A stretch of DNA of 64,000 nucleotides from Leuconostoc gasicomitatum LMG 18811 (GTDB taxonomy: Bacteria > Bacillota > Bacilli > Lactobacillales > Lactobacillaceae): positions 1,550,001 to 1,614,000 of the forward strand of contig NC_014319.1 of assembly GCF_000196855.1 (NCBI RefSeq), read 5' to 3'. The notes beneath the pieces were generated by a model. It made no database searches, had not been told where the DNA came from, and was given only the letters and a program-made list of their open reading frames with translations. The first letter of the stretch is position 1, and each line of letters begins with the position of its first letter. A program made the position numbers and the translations under genes. Positions 1 through 9,079 of the stretch are shown here, piece by piece.

Positions 1-76
1 ATCATCATTATTTTTTTGTGTTATTTTTGTGTTATTTCGCTTGAAATACCGTGCAATGTAATGAAATACTTTTTAT

Positions 77-121
77 AATAAAAGGCGCTACATCAAGGTT
101 TTTGCAACCTTATGCAACGCC
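77..121 (-). terminator. ssrA intrinsic terminator
   Basis: On the minus strand, just after the tmRNA, a long hairpin begins with GGCG, ends with CGCC and has AAGGTT/AACCTT as its inner stem. It has one bulge and some G-U pairs and is followed by TTTTATTAT. Its position fits termination of tmRNA transcription. Confidence 0.75.
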
Positions 122-134
122 ATGAAATGCTTAG

Positions 135-490
135 TGGAGCCGAGGGGAGTCGAACCCCTGTCCAAACCACCCGGTACATAAACTTCTACGCTTATAGTAT
201 TGTCATTTAAATTTCATGATATGTTACGCCACAACACAAGGCCACTACACACCACTAACCTGATTATTTTGACAAACATGTTCCAGATGTAAGCATATTT
301 GCGATCTGACCTTTTATGACCTAATCTCAGATGTCAGCAACCAAGACTAAGTTACGCTTCACTGTTTTTTAAGCAGCGATTGCGAAAGAGTTTTCGTTTT
401 TTGCAGTTAAAATGTCTGCCCGTTTTAACGCCCGGATGGCGAAACGCAGTCCATGCCCTAAGCAACCTGTCGAATTCCAAAAACGACCCC
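135..490 (-). ncRNA. ssrA: tmRNA (transfer-messenger RNA)
   Basis: Rescues stalled ribosomes by trans-translation. The 5' end GGGGUCG pairs with 3' CGGCUCC (one G-U and one U-G pair) to give the 7-bp acceptor stem, and the T-arm GUUCGACUCC is present. The tag frame at 372-404 reads AKNENSFAIAA and stops with TAA at 369-371; the resume alanine codon GCA is followed by AAA AAC. After discriminator A the DNA reads CTAA, so the 3' CCA is not encoded and must be added. About 356 nt, a normal length for the family. Confidence 0.97.
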
Positions 491-534
491 AAAATGTGAA
501 TCTTATCGTACAACCACTTTTTTATTAAGTCATT

Positions 535-563
535 TAAATAAAAAAGTTACCGACAAATGTCAA
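535..563 (-). promoter_or_regulatory. ssrA promoter
   Basis: Minus strand TTGACA (558-563), 17-nt spacer, TATTTA (535-540). The predicted start lies some 38 nt upstream of the mature tmRNA 5' end, consistent with a precursor trimmed by RNase P. Confidence 0.6.
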
Positions 564-580
564 TAACTTATTATAACATA

Positions 581-1378
581 TTAAAATGCTCTGAAACGTG
601 CACGCCTTTGTTTAACCAAATCTTGAGGTGATAAAGCATTCAACTGCTTAAATTCATCATCTAACCGTTTGCGCATTAAATTAAATACACGGGTATGGCT
701 GCGTGACTCCGGAATGACATATTCAATGACTTTTTTTGCTAATAAATCCTTTGGTGTCAATCCCATAACAGCTGCCGCCTCATCAGCGCGTTTACTATCT
801 TTCCATAAAATGGAAGCAAACCCTTCTGGAGACAAAATTGAATAGGTGGCATTTTGAAACATCCATACTTGATCACTTGTTGCTAAGGCTAAAGCTCCCC
901 CTGAACCACCTTCACCATATATAATAGCAATCATTGGTACAGTAAGCTTCATAGATTCTAAAATAGATGTGGCAATGGCTTCACCTTGTCCTTGTGCTTC
1001 TGCCGTCTTGCCTGGAAAAGCACCCGGTGTATTAATAAACGTGATAATTGGCCGATGAAACTTATTCGCCTGTTGCATTAAACGTTGTGCTTTTCGATAA
1101 CCCCATGGTTCTGGTGAACCATTACGTTTACTTAATTTATCATGAATATCAATGCCCTTATCAATTGCAATCACCGTCACGGGTGTGCCATTCAATGCTG
1201 CAATGCCACCTATTACGGACATATCATCGCCGCTTAAACGATCACCATGTAATTCCACGAAATCTGTAAATATGCCATCAATTATTTCGCGTGCTAAGAA
1301 GCGATCTTCTCGAGATTTTTTAACGACTTCTGCAGGCGTTAATTCATGTTTAAAGAGATTCAATCCAATATTTACCAT
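581..1378 (-). CDS. accA: Acetyl-CoA carboxylase carboxyltransferase subunit alpha
   Basis: Alpha half of the carboxyltransferase that moves the carboxyl group from biotin to acetyl-CoA, giving malonyl-CoA for fatty acid synthesis. 265 residues, in the short Gram-positive size class. Crotonase-fold signatures are visible: SPEPWGYRKAQR near residue 88 and GEGGSGGALAL near 155. A GGAGG ribosome site lies inside the last codons of accD, so the two subunits are probably translationally coupled and made in equal amounts. It is the last gene of the fab/acc operon; the next element downstream is the tmRNA promoter. Identification is firm. Confidence 0.97.
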   Translation of the reverse strand: MVNIGLNLFKHELTPAEVVKKSREDRFLAREIIDGIFTDFVELHGDRLSGDDMSVIGGIAALNGTPVTVIAIDKGIDIHDKLSKRNGSPEPWGYRKAQRLMQQANKFHRPIITFINTPGAFPGKTAEAQGQGEAIATSILESMKLTVPMIAIIYGEGGSGGALALATSDQVWMFQNATYSILSPEGFASILWKDSKRADEAAAVMGLTPKDLLAKKVIEYVIPESRSHTRVFNLMRKRLDDEFKQLNALSPQDLVKQRRARFRAF

Positions 1379-1379
1379 G

Positions 1380-2237
1380 TTAAACCTCCGTCACATGATG
1401 CAATTTCACTATTTTTGCAATTACTTGGTTCAGTTCTGAACGCGGCACAATCTGATCTACAAAACCATTTGTCATCAACGTTTCTGCACGTTGAAAATCT
1501 TTAGGCAATTTTTCATGAATAGTTGATTCAATTACACGAGCACCAGCAAAACCAATTAATGCATGCGGCTCAGCTAAAGTAATGTCGCCTTGCATGGCAA
1601 AGCTTGCTGTGACACCACCTGTCGTGGGATCAGTTAGGACAACAAGATATAACAACCCAGCCTCTTGATGTGCTGCAACAACTGCAGAAACTTTGGCCAT
1701 TTGCATAAGTGAGTTGATACCTTCTTGCATGCGTGCACCACCAGATGCGGTGAATAATACAACAGGCAAAAAATTTTCAGTAGCATATTCAAAAAGACGT
1801 GTAATTTTTTCCCCAGTCATTGAACCAAGCGATCCCATCATAAAGTATGAATCCATAATACCAAGGGCTACTTTTTCACCTTCAATTTTTGCAACGCCTG
1901 TTAGGACTGATTCACCTAACTCGGTTTGAGATTTAGCTCGTGCAAGTTTGTCGGCATAGCCAGGAAAATCAGGATTCATCATTTCAATTTCTGAATCCAT
2001 TTCTTCAAATGAATCTGTCAGAAGTTCAACTCGTTCACGTGCCTGCAAACGAAACCCATAACCACAATGGTCACAAACACGAAAAGCCCCAAGCTGTTTG
2101 TTATACATTTGCACACCACAATAAGGGCATGCTAGAAATAAACCATCCGGTATACGATCGTTTACTGACGCATCCCGCTTAATTTTTGAGGTTGATTTTT
2201 GATTATTATATAAATCCATATTGTAAAGTGCGCTCAC
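1380..2237 (-). CDS. accD: Acetyl-CoA carboxylase carboxyltransferase subunit beta
   Basis: Beta half of the carboxyltransferase, partner of AccA. The N-terminal zinc ribbon is intact with C37, C40, C55 and C58 (CPYC...CDHC), followed by the crotonase-fold body with SGGARMQEG and TTGGVTASFAM. 285 residues if started at GTG 2237; the alternative ATG at 2219 (MDLYNN) gives 279. Neither has a strong ribosome site, so the start is uncertain. A 137-nt gap with a hairpin separates it from accC, the largest gap in this operon. Confidence 0.95.
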   Translation of the reverse strand: MSALYNMDLYNNQKSTSKIKRDASVNDRIPDGLFLACPYCGVQMYNKQLGAFRVCDHCGYGFRLQARERVELLTDSFEEMDSEIEMMNPDFPGYADKLARAKSQTELGESVLTGVAKIEGEKVALGIMDSYFMMGSLGSMTGEKITRLFEYATENFLPVVLFTASGGARMQEGINSLMQMAKVSAVVAAHQEAGLLYLVVLTDPTTGGVTASFAMQGDITLAEPHALIGFAGARVIESTIHEKLPKDFQRAETLMTNGFVDQIVPRSELNQVIAKIVKLHHVTEV

Positions 2238-2338
2238 TCATTAAACAACGATTATTCATGTATGACATCATTTTTAACCAGTAGTAAGCACAAGCCTCCC
2301 CTTCATTTTCATCAAATACTTTCTGCAATGAATATAAC

Positions 2339-2369
2339 AATACCGCATATGTCTGCCATACGCGGTATT
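2339..2369 (-). other. Hairpin between accC and accD
   Basis: AATACCGC and GCGGTATT form a perfect 8-bp stem with further pairing inside (GTATG/CATAT). No U-run follows, so it is not a clear terminator. It sits directly after the accC stop and may be a processing site or mRNA stabiliser. Function inferred only from position. Confidence 0.4.
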
Positions 2370-2374
2370 GTGTC

Positions 2375-3751
2375 TCACTCACTCTTGGGTAAACTTTCTA
2401 TCCATCGTGGTAAAAATTCACTTTCTAGATAACGCGTATCAAACTCCCCACGTTGAACTTGGGGGTCATCTAATAATGCTTTTTGAAAATTACGGCTGGT
2501 ATCCACACCACGTATAACTGTTTCGTCTATAATACGTCGTATTTTAGACATAGCTTGTGAGCGATCAGCGCCATGTACAATTAATTTTCCAATCATTGAA
2601 TCATAAAATGGTTGGATTTTATCACCTGTAAATAACGCTGAGTCAATTCTAATACCAGGACCACCTGTAGGTAAGAAAGCAAAGTCGACAGTCCCAGCAC
2701 TTGGTGCAAAGTGCCTTTCAGGCTGCTCTGCTGTCAAACGCACCTCTATAGAATGTCCACTCACTTGTACATCGTCTTGTGATACAGGTAGATCTTCGCC
2801 AGCAGCAACTGAAATTTGTAACTTAATTAAATCTAATCCTGTTACCATCTCAGATACTGGATGTTCAACTTGAATACGTGTATTCATTTCCATGAAGTAA
2901 AATGAACCATTGCGATCCTGCAAAAATTCAATTGTGCCAGTATTAACATACCGTAATGCTTGGGCAGCACGTGTCACAATATCACCCAAATGCGCTCGCA
3001 TTTCTGGTGTTACGCCAGTTGCTGGTGACTCTTCCATAACTTTTTGATTATTTCGTTGTAAAGAACAATTTCGTTCTGGCAAATAAATCACATGCCCATT
3101 TTCATCACGAAATACTTGCATTTCGATATGACGCACACGTTCCATGACCTTTTCGATATACATATGATCGTCGCCATAAGATGATCGCGCTTCATTCTGA
3201 GCATCATCAAATTTGTCAGATAATTCGTCTTCACCATAAACAAAGCGCATGCCCTTACCGCCACCACCAGCTGCTGCTTTAAGCAATAATGGATAACCAA
3301 TACGATTTGCTACTTCTTTTGCCTCGGTAAAATTACGTATAAAACCGTCTGATCCCGGAATAATCGGCACATTTGCGCGGCGCATTTCTTCACGAGCGTT
3401 AGCCTTGTTTCCCATTAATTCAATTGTTTCTGGTCGTGGGCCAATCCATTTTATCCCAACTTCGCCAACCATTTCAGCAAATAATGAATTTTCCGCCAGA
3501 AAACCGTAACCTGGGTGAATTGCTTCTGCTCCTGAAAGCAATGCTGCGCTTAGGATATTTTTCATATTAAGATATGAATCTTTTGGTCTTGGTCCACCCA
3601 CTGAAATTGCCTCATCAGCAATCTGCACGTGTAAACTATCTTTGTCGGCTGTTGAATAAATAGCAACCGACGCAATACCCATCTCTTTTAATGTTCGGAT
3701 AATGCGAACGGCAATTTCACCACGATTCGCAACCAATACTTTTTTAAACAC
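2375..3751 (-). CDS. accC: Biotin carboxylase subunit of acetyl-CoA carboxylase
   Basis: ATP-dependent carboxylation of biotin on AccB. 458 residues, close to the usual length of about 450. Opens with MFKKVLVANRGEIAVR, carries the ATP-grasp glycine loop AAAGGGGKGMR near 158-168, and the catalytic stretch EMNTRIQVEHPVSE near 287. Start is GTG 3751 with GGAG upstream, placed in the tail of fabZ two bases away, so translation is likely coupled. No missing active-site residue seen. Confidence 0.97.
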   Translation of the reverse strand: MFKKVLVANRGEIAVRIIRTLKEMGIASVAIYSTADKDSLHVQIADEAISVGGPRPKDSYLNMKNILSAALLSGAEAIHPGYGFLAENSLFAEMVGEVGIKWIGPRPETIELMGNKANAREEMRRANVPIIPGSDGFIRNFTEAKEVANRIGYPLLLKAAAGGGGKGMRFVYGEDELSDKFDDAQNEARSSYGDDHMYIEKVMERVRHIEMQVFRDENGHVIYLPERNCSLQRNNQKVMEESPATGVTPEMRAHLGDIVTRAAQALRYVNTGTIEFLQDRNGSFYFMEMNTRIQVEHPVSEMVTGLDLIKLQISVAAGEDLPVSQDDVQVSGHSIEVRLTAEQPERHFAPSAGTVDFAFLPTGGPGIRIDSALFTGDKIQPFYDSMIGKLIVHGADRSQAMSKIRRIIDETVIRGVDTSRNFQKALLDDPQVQRGEFDTRYLESEFLPRWIESLPKSE

Positions 3752-3753
3752 GA

Positions 3754-4185
3754 CTAATCTCCAATAATAAATGTCAGTTCAGCTGTCGTGGCTTTTTTAT
3801 CACCAATCCAGACGATACCCTTACCAGTACCAATTGGACCACGTAAACGTTCGATTGTTACTTCCAATCGTAGCCGATCACCAGGTCGTACCATTTGACG
3901 ATAGCGCGCTTTTTTAATACCACCAAAATAGGCTGTCTTGCCTTTATATTCCGGTAATGATAATAAAGCCACAGCACCTGTTTGTGCTAATGCTTCAACA
4001 GTTAATGCACCTGGGAAAGTTGGATTTCCTGGAAAATGCCCCTGAAAAATCTCTTCATTAATTGTGACATTTTTATAAGCTACTGCTTTTTCACCAGGTA
4101 CCAATTCTTCAACTGTATCTAACATTAACATTGGATAACGGTGTGGAATAATTTCCATAATTTGTTGGGTATTTAAAACGCTCAT
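3754..4185 (-). CDS. fabZ: 3-hydroxyacyl-ACP dehydratase (second FabZ)
   Basis: Hotdog-fold dehydratase of the elongation cycle, turning 3-hydroxyacyl-ACP into trans-2-enoyl-ACP. 143 residues. Active His and Glu sit in HFPGNPTFPGALTVEALAQ. This is the second of two FabZ paralogues in the operon; the other (10511-10957) heads it. In other lactic acid bacteria one paralogue may also isomerise the double bond for unsaturated fatty acids, but which copy would do so cannot be told from this sequence. Confidence 0.93.
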   Translation of the reverse strand: MSVLNTQQIMEIIPHRYPMLMLDTVEELVPGEKAVAYKNVTINEEIFQGHFPGNPTFPGALTVEALAQTGAVALLSLPEYKGKTAYFGGIKKARYRQMVRPGDRLRLEVTIERLRGPIGTGKGIVWIGDKKATTAELTFIIGD

Positions 4186-4265
4186 TTGTTTTTTAGAACA
4201 TACAACAATGTCACGTTGTATGTCTTTCCTCCTATTCAGGTATGTACGCGGAAAATCCGCATATA

Positions 4266-4727
4266 TTAATCAGATATAATAACATATAATGGCTTATTGT
4301 AATCTACAACTTCTTCATTCTCAACCAAGATTTCAGACACAGTACCTGCAACATCACTATGAATTTCAGTCATTAATTTCATTGCTTCAATAACAGCAAC
4401 TGTTTCACCAACAGACACTTTATCACCAACAGCTTTAAACATAGGCGCATCTGGTTTAGGTTGTAAATACACCGTGCCAACCATCGGAGCAACAATCTCT
4501 GTTCCAACTTTACTTGGTTTAGCCAACGGATGTTCTTCTATTTCTGGTGTAGTAGTTGCTTCTTGTATTGGCGTTTGAACAGGAGCTAACGGCGTATTCA
4601 TAATTGTCGCATGATCATTTTTTGACAAATGTAGACTAAAATCACCATCCATAATTGTAAATTCACGCAATGAGCTATTTTCTAAATCTGTCATTAAATT
4701 ACGGATTTCATCAATATTTAAACTCAT
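4266..4727 (-). CDS. accB: Biotin carboxyl carrier protein
   Basis: Carries biotin between AccC and AccA/AccD. 153 residues: a short N-terminal helix region, a Pro/Thr/Glu-rich linker at about 50-75, then the biotinyl domain from about residue 76. The biotin lysine is K117 in EAMKLM. Three bases separate it from fabF. Standard member of the family. Confidence 0.96.
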   Translation of the reverse strand: MSLNIDEIRNLMTDLENSSLREFTIMDGDFSLHLSKNDHATIMNTPLAPVQTPIQEATTTPEIEEHPLAKPSKVGTEIVAPMVGTVYLQPKPDAPMFKAVGDKVSVGETVAVIEAMKLMTEIHSDVAGTVSEILVENEEVVDYNKPLYVIISD

Positions 4728-4730
4728 GAT

Positions 4731-5993
4731 TTAAACCTCTTCATGCCATTTCTTGAAAATCACAGCTGCATTATGGCCACCAAAACCATAATTTGCACTC
4801 AAAACATATTCAGGCACTTGCTTTTTGGTTGCTGTCGTTACTAGATTAATTACTTTTGTATCTTCATCTTGTTCATCATTACCAACGTTAACTGGTAGTT
4901 CACCACGAACAAGTGCACCAACTGATATTAATGCTTCAATTGCGCCAGCTGCACCCAACAGATGACCAGTCATACCCTTTGTGGATGATACTGGTAATGT
5001 GTTTTCACCAAAAACAGTCGCAATTGCGTGTGCTTCCCCAGAATCATTAGCCCCAGTTGCTGTACCATGTGCGTTAATGTACGAAATTTTTTCTGCTGGC
5101 AAGTTTGCATCTTGAAGCGCATCTAACATTGCTCGTGCAGCCCCTTCGCCATCAGGTGATGGGGAAGTCATATGATAAGCATCTGATGATGAACCATAAC
5201 CTACTAATTCAGCTAGTATATGTGCACCGCGTGCTTGTGCATGTTCCAAACTTTCGATAACCAAAATACCAGAACCTTCACCAAGAACAAATCCGTGACG
5301 ATTTTTATCAAATGGCTTTGAAGCTTGCGCTGGATCTTCTTCTTTTGACAAGGCAGTTAATGCCGCAAAGCCAGCAATACCAATCTCGTTAACTGTCGCC
5401 TCTGCACCACCTGTTAACATGACGTCAGCTTTCCCAGATTGAACACGCCAGAATGCTTCACCAATAGCATTAGTTGCTGAAGCACAGGCTGTAACAATGG
5501 TGTAGTTAACCCCTTTTGCACCAAAACGTAATGACACATTACCAGATACCATATTTGGAATTGATTCTGGTACAAATAATGGACTCACGCGTTGTGGTCC
5601 CTTATCATGCATTTTGATCACTTGATCTTGAATAGTTGTCAGTCCACCAATACCATTACCTAAAATGACACCAAATCGTGTTGGATCTTGAACCGTTGTT
5701 GGATTTTCTGAACCTTCTGCTGATTTTAGCCCAGCATTTTCCAAAGCCTGATCAGCTGCATCAACAGCATATTGAGAAAATAAATCCATTTTACGTGCAT
5801 CGCGTTTGCCAACGCGTTGTGCTGGATCAAATCCATCAACTTGACCAGCTACCGTAATACCAGTTTCTGACGCATCAAACTTGGTAATAGGTTTAATACC
5901 CATTTTTTCATTAAAAATACCATTCAAAAATGTTTCTGTATCATTACCAAGCGGTGTAACCGCACCAAGACCTGTAATTACTACTCGTGACAT
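4731..5993 (-). CDS. fabF: 3-oxoacyl-ACP synthase II
   Basis: Condensing enzyme that extends acyl-ACP with malonyl-ACP. 420 residues. The thiolase-fold Cys-His-His triad is visible: Cys in VTACASATN near 169, His in NAHGTATGAND near 308 and His in GMTGHLLGAAG near 344. AAAGGAG ribosome site 6 nt before ATG 5993. No separate fabB gene is seen, so FabF probably covers both elongation roles. Confidence 0.97.
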   Translation of the reverse strand: MSRVVITGLGAVTPLGNDTETFLNGIFNEKMGIKPITKFDASETGITVAGQVDGFDPAQRVGKRDARKMDLFSQYAVDAADQALENAGLKSAEGSENPTTVQDPTRFGVILGNGIGGLTTIQDQVIKMHDKGPQRVSPLFVPESIPNMVSGNVSLRFGAKGVNYTIVTACASATNAIGEAFWRVQSGKADVMLTGGAEATVNEIGIAGFAALTALSKEEDPAQASKPFDKNRHGFVLGEGSGILVIESLEHAQARGAHILAELVGYGSSSDAYHMTSPSPDGEGAARAMLDALQDANLPAEKISYINAHGTATGANDSGEAHAIATVFGENTLPVSSTKGMTGHLLGAAGAIEALISVGALVRGELPVNVGNDEQDEDTKVINLVTTATKKQVPEYVLSANYGFGGHNAAVIFKKWHEEV

Positions 5994-6008
5994 GTGTTTC
6001 TCCTTTAA

Positions 6009-6743
6009 TTAAATATATAGCCCGCCATCAATACTGAGCGTCTGTCCTGTAATATAAGTGCTGCCAGCCAAGAATAATGCTGCCTCAGCAATTTCATTAG
6101 CTTCACCAAATCGAGATAATGGGATGTTTTCTAAAATCTTTGCCTGTGTCTCTTCTGATAATACACTGGTCATATCTGACACAATCATACCAGGCGCAAT
6201 AGCGTTAACACGAATGCCTCGACGAGCACCTTCTTTAGCCAGACTCTTAGTCAAACCAATAATACCAGCTTTTGAAGCTGCATAATTAATCTGTCCCATA
6301 TTTCCCATTAATCCAACAACTGAGCTTAAGTTAATAATTGCGCCATGCTTTTGGCGAATCATTTTTTTGAATATTGGCTGTGTCACATTAAAAGTACCAT
6401 TCAAATTAACATTGACAACTTCTGCAAAATCATTAGGTGCCATAGCCATGGCCAACTGATCTTTCGTAATGCCAGCATTGTTAACTAACACATCAACACC
6501 AGCGAAATCATCTTGCTTGTAAAGTGCCTTCAAACTTGCTTCTGCTGCTTCTGAATCTGCAATATCAAATTGTAGAATTTGAGGCTTTTGTTTAAAATCC
6601 GCGTAAATATTTGGTTTTATTTCTGAACGTGCATGTAAAATGACATGCGCACCGGCTGCATCAAACGCTTTAGCAATCGCTAAACCAATACCACGCGAAG
6701 AACCAGTTATTAATACAGTTTGGTTTGTAAAGTCCATCATCAT
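6009..6743 (-). CDS. fabG: 3-oxoacyl-ACP reductase
   Basis: NADPH-dependent short-chain dehydrogenase reducing 3-oxoacyl-ACP. 244 residues with TGSSRGIG cofactor loop near 14-21, NNAG near 88, and the YAASK catalytic Tyr/Lys near 155-159. Begins with ATG ATG ATG; the first shares its A with the fabD stop (TAATG), with GAAGGAG upstream, so it is coupled to fabD. Any of the three ATGs could be used. Confidence 0.95.
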   Translation of the reverse strand: MMMDFTNQTVLITGSSRGIGLAIAKAFDAAGAHVILHARSEIKPNIYADFKQKPQILQFDIADSEAAEASLKALYKQDDFAGVDVLVNNAGITKDQLAMAMAPNDFAEVVNVNLNGTFNVTQPIFKKMIRQKHGAIINLSSVVGLMGNMGQINYAASKAGIIGLTKSLAKEGARRGIRVNAIAPGMIVSDMTSVLSEETQAKILENIPLSRFGEANEIAEAALFLAGSTYITGQTLSIDGGLYI

Positions 6744-7687
6744 TAAACATTTTCTCCTTCTGCTACCAACATCTCTTTGACTGCATTAAAGCTTTCTAAA
6801 TCAGTAATCGCATATCGCTTCACATCTTTTGGTGCGATTTTCTTAGCAAATTTGATCAAGGTATCAGATGGTCCTACTTCTAAGAATGTGTCAACGCCCA
6901 GGTCTAACATATTTTGCATAGCTTGCGCAAAATATGTTGGTGAAATAATTTGTTTAGTTAAAGTATTAAATAACATTTCTTTGGTAAATTGTTTCCCTGT
7001 TGTATTTGAATACACGGGATATTGCATATCTCTGAACGTTTCACCAGACAAACGTTCTGTCAATTGTGTTGCTGCATCAGTCAACAATGGCGTATGGAAT
7101 GCACCAGATACTGGTAACTCTACCATTCGCTGTATCCCTGCTTCCGATAATGCAGTCATTGCAACATCAACATCTCTTGGTACGCCACCAATAACCAATT
7201 GAGCAAAGGTATTATAATTAGCTGGATAGACATGTTTGCCATCAGCTTGTAACGTTGTTAGAACATCGGCAACAAGTTTTTGGTTATCTCCCATGACAGC
7301 AACCATTTTGCCAGGATTTGCATCACCAACAGTTTGCATATACATACCACGGTCTTTAATAATAGCAACGGCTTGATCAAAATCTAACGCACCGCTAGCT
7401 GACAGCGCAGAATACTCACCCAAGCTTAAGCCAAGTCCGGCTACTGGCGTTGGTAATGCGTCACCTAATGCATTGATTATTGCATTACTCATTGTTAAAA
7501 TAGCAGGTTGTGCATATGCTGTTTGTTTAATTTTTGCGTCATCATTTGCTACTTCTTGTAAATCATAACCTAAAATACTAGACGCTTGATCAACTGTTGC
7601 TTGATATGCAGGTATGTTTTGATATAAATCAAGACCCATACCAGCTTTTTGTGCCCCTTGACCACTAAATAAAATTCCCAGTTTCAT
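6743..7687 (-). CDS. fabD: Malonyl-CoA:ACP transacylase
   Basis: Moves malonyl from CoA to ACP. 314 residues from ATG 7687 (MKLGILFSGQGAQKAGMG), chosen over an ATG 15 nt further upstream because a GAGG site lies 8 nt before 7687. Nucleophile serine in GLSLGEYSAL near residue 86 and catalytic His in GAFHTPLL near 193. Transacylase length and motifs are normal. Confidence 0.96.
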   Translation of the reverse strand: MKLGILFSGQGAQKAGMGLDLYQNIPAYQATVDQASSILGYDLQEVANDDAKIKQTAYAQPAILTMSNAIINALGDALPTPVAGLGLSLGEYSALSASGALDFDQAVAIIKDRGMYMQTVGDANPGKMVAVMGDNQKLVADVLTTLQADGKHVYPANYNTFAQLVIGGVPRDVDVAMTALSEAGIQRMVELPVSGAFHTPLLTDAATQLTERLSGETFRDMQYPVYSNTTGKQFTKEMLFNTLTKQIISPTYFAQAMQNMLDLGVDTFLEVGPSDTLIKFAKKIAPKDVKRYAITDLESFNAVKEMLVAEGENV

Positions 7688-7743
7688 ACTACTAAACCTC
7701 ACATATTATCGAATTGTAATCAACCATCAATCATTGGTTGACA

Positions 7744-8709
7744 TTACAATGTTGTATTGTCAATCCCCATCAAATCAGTTGCTTGTGCCCAAATATCTGA
7801 CAAAATATCTGCTGCTGGCTTTTCATCTTTAATCAATCCTGATATTTGACCAGCCATAAATGCCCCACCATCTTTGTCACCTTCTTGAACTGCACGACGT
7901 AATGTACCAGACTCAAGTTTTTCCATTGCGGCTGCATCAGGTTTTTCTTTTTGTAACTCGTTCACTTCATTTTTAACGAAATTTTTCGCCATTTTATTTT
8001 TCAAAACTCGGGCACGATTTCCAAGGATATTACCAGTCACAATCGTATCAATATCTTTTGCCTTGATAATTTTAGCTTTAAAGTTTGGGTGGATTTCAGA
8101 TTCAGTAGCTGTTAGGAATCGCGTTCCCATTTGCGCACCAGCTGCACCCAACATGAAGGCTGCGGCAACGCCACGGCCATCACCAATACCACCAGCAGCA
8201 ATAACTGGAATGTTCACAGCATCAACAACTTGTGGAACCAATGTCATCGTAGTTAACATGCCAATGTGTCCACCAGACTCCATACCCTCAGCAATGACAG
8301 CATCAACCCCTTTTTTCTCCATCATTTGTGCTAATGACACCGAAGGTACAACGGGCATAACAATAATTCCCGCTGCGTGTAATTCTGCCAAAAAGGGTGA
8401 GGGATCACCAGCACCAGTTGCAACAACAGCAACGCCTTCTTCAATAATAACATCAAAAACTTCGCGAATATGACGACTCAAAAGCATCACATTTACACCA
8501 AAAGGTTTGTCTGTTAATGATTTAACACGTTTGATTTCTCGACGAACATCTTCACCATGCCAGTAACCTGTACCAATGAATCCTAAACCGCCAGCCTCGG
8601 AAATTGCCGCTGCTAAAGCGCCAGTTCCTGCCCATGTCATACCGCCTTCAACGATTGGATATTTCATCCCTAATTTTTTAAAAAGTGGGTTATTTACAAT
8701 TACTGCCAT
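7744..8709 (-). CDS. fabK: Enoyl-ACP reductase II (FMN type)
   Basis: Reduces trans-2-enoyl-ACP in the last step of each cycle. TIM-barrel FMN enzyme of the nitronate monooxygenase-like superfamily; phosphate-binding GGIGDGRGVAAA and GAQMGTRFL are visible at about 173-205. The placement between acpP and fabD, and the absence of fabI in the operon, support FabK over nitronate monooxygenase. Start at ATG 8709 with AAAGGA upstream rather than 8745. 321 residues. Confidence 0.93.
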   Translation of the reverse strand: MAVIVNNPLFKKLGMKYPIVEGGMTWAGTGALAAAISEAGGLGFIGTGYWHGEDVRREIKRVKSLTDKPFGVNVMLLSRHIREVFDVIIEEGVAVVATGAGDPSPFLAELHAAGIIVMPVVPSVSLAQMMEKKGVDAVIAEGMESGGHIGMLTTMTLVPQVVDAVNIPVIAAGGIGDGRGVAAAFMLGAAGAQMGTRFLTATESEIHPNFKAKIIKAKDIDTIVTGNILGNRARVLKNKMAKNFVKNEVNELQKEKPDAAAMEKLESGTLRRAVQEGDKDGGAFMAGQISGLIKDEKPAADILSDIWAQATDLMGIDNTTL

Positions 8710-8765
8710 TATATTTTCCTTTAAATTAACTATGTACGTGACCATTGACTGATCACTTGTAACAT

Positions 8766-9005
8766 TTATGCTGCTAATTGCGCCTTAACCTTGTCAACCA
8801 AATCCTGTGTTGTCTTTATATCTTCGGCAACAGCCAACTTAATATCAAAGTCGTCTTCAACGCGGTTCAAAACTTCAAATAAGTCCAATGAATCAGCGTC
8901 AATATCGTTTGTCAAGTCTGTTGTCAAACTCACTTCATTTTCTTCTAAATCAAATTGATCTACTAATATTTCCTTAACTTTGTCAAAAATCTCTGTGTCT
9001 GTCAT
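8766..9005 (-). CDS. acpP: Acyl carrier protein
   Basis: 79 residues, acidic, four-helix ACP. The 4'-phosphopantetheine serine is S39 in DADSLDL. Carries the growing acyl chain for all Fab enzymes encoded around it. AGGAGA ribosome site before ATG 9005. Confidence 0.97.
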   Translation of the reverse strand: MTDTEIFDKVKEILVDQFDLEENEVSLTTDLTNDIDADSLDLFEVLNRVEDDFDIKLAVAEDIKTTQDLVDKVKAQLAA

Positions 9006-9079
9006 AATTCTATTCTCCTGATATCTGTCTTATGTATTTTCGTTAGATTTTTACGGTGCAGCCGTCTACACCGATTTAT

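Noticed and set aside
1-76. Any gene or repeat at the left edge
   Set aside because: AT-rich DNA with no supported frame or motif.
2238-2374. Small gene between accC and accD
   Set aside because: No frame with a ribosome site and useful length; only the hairpin is notable.
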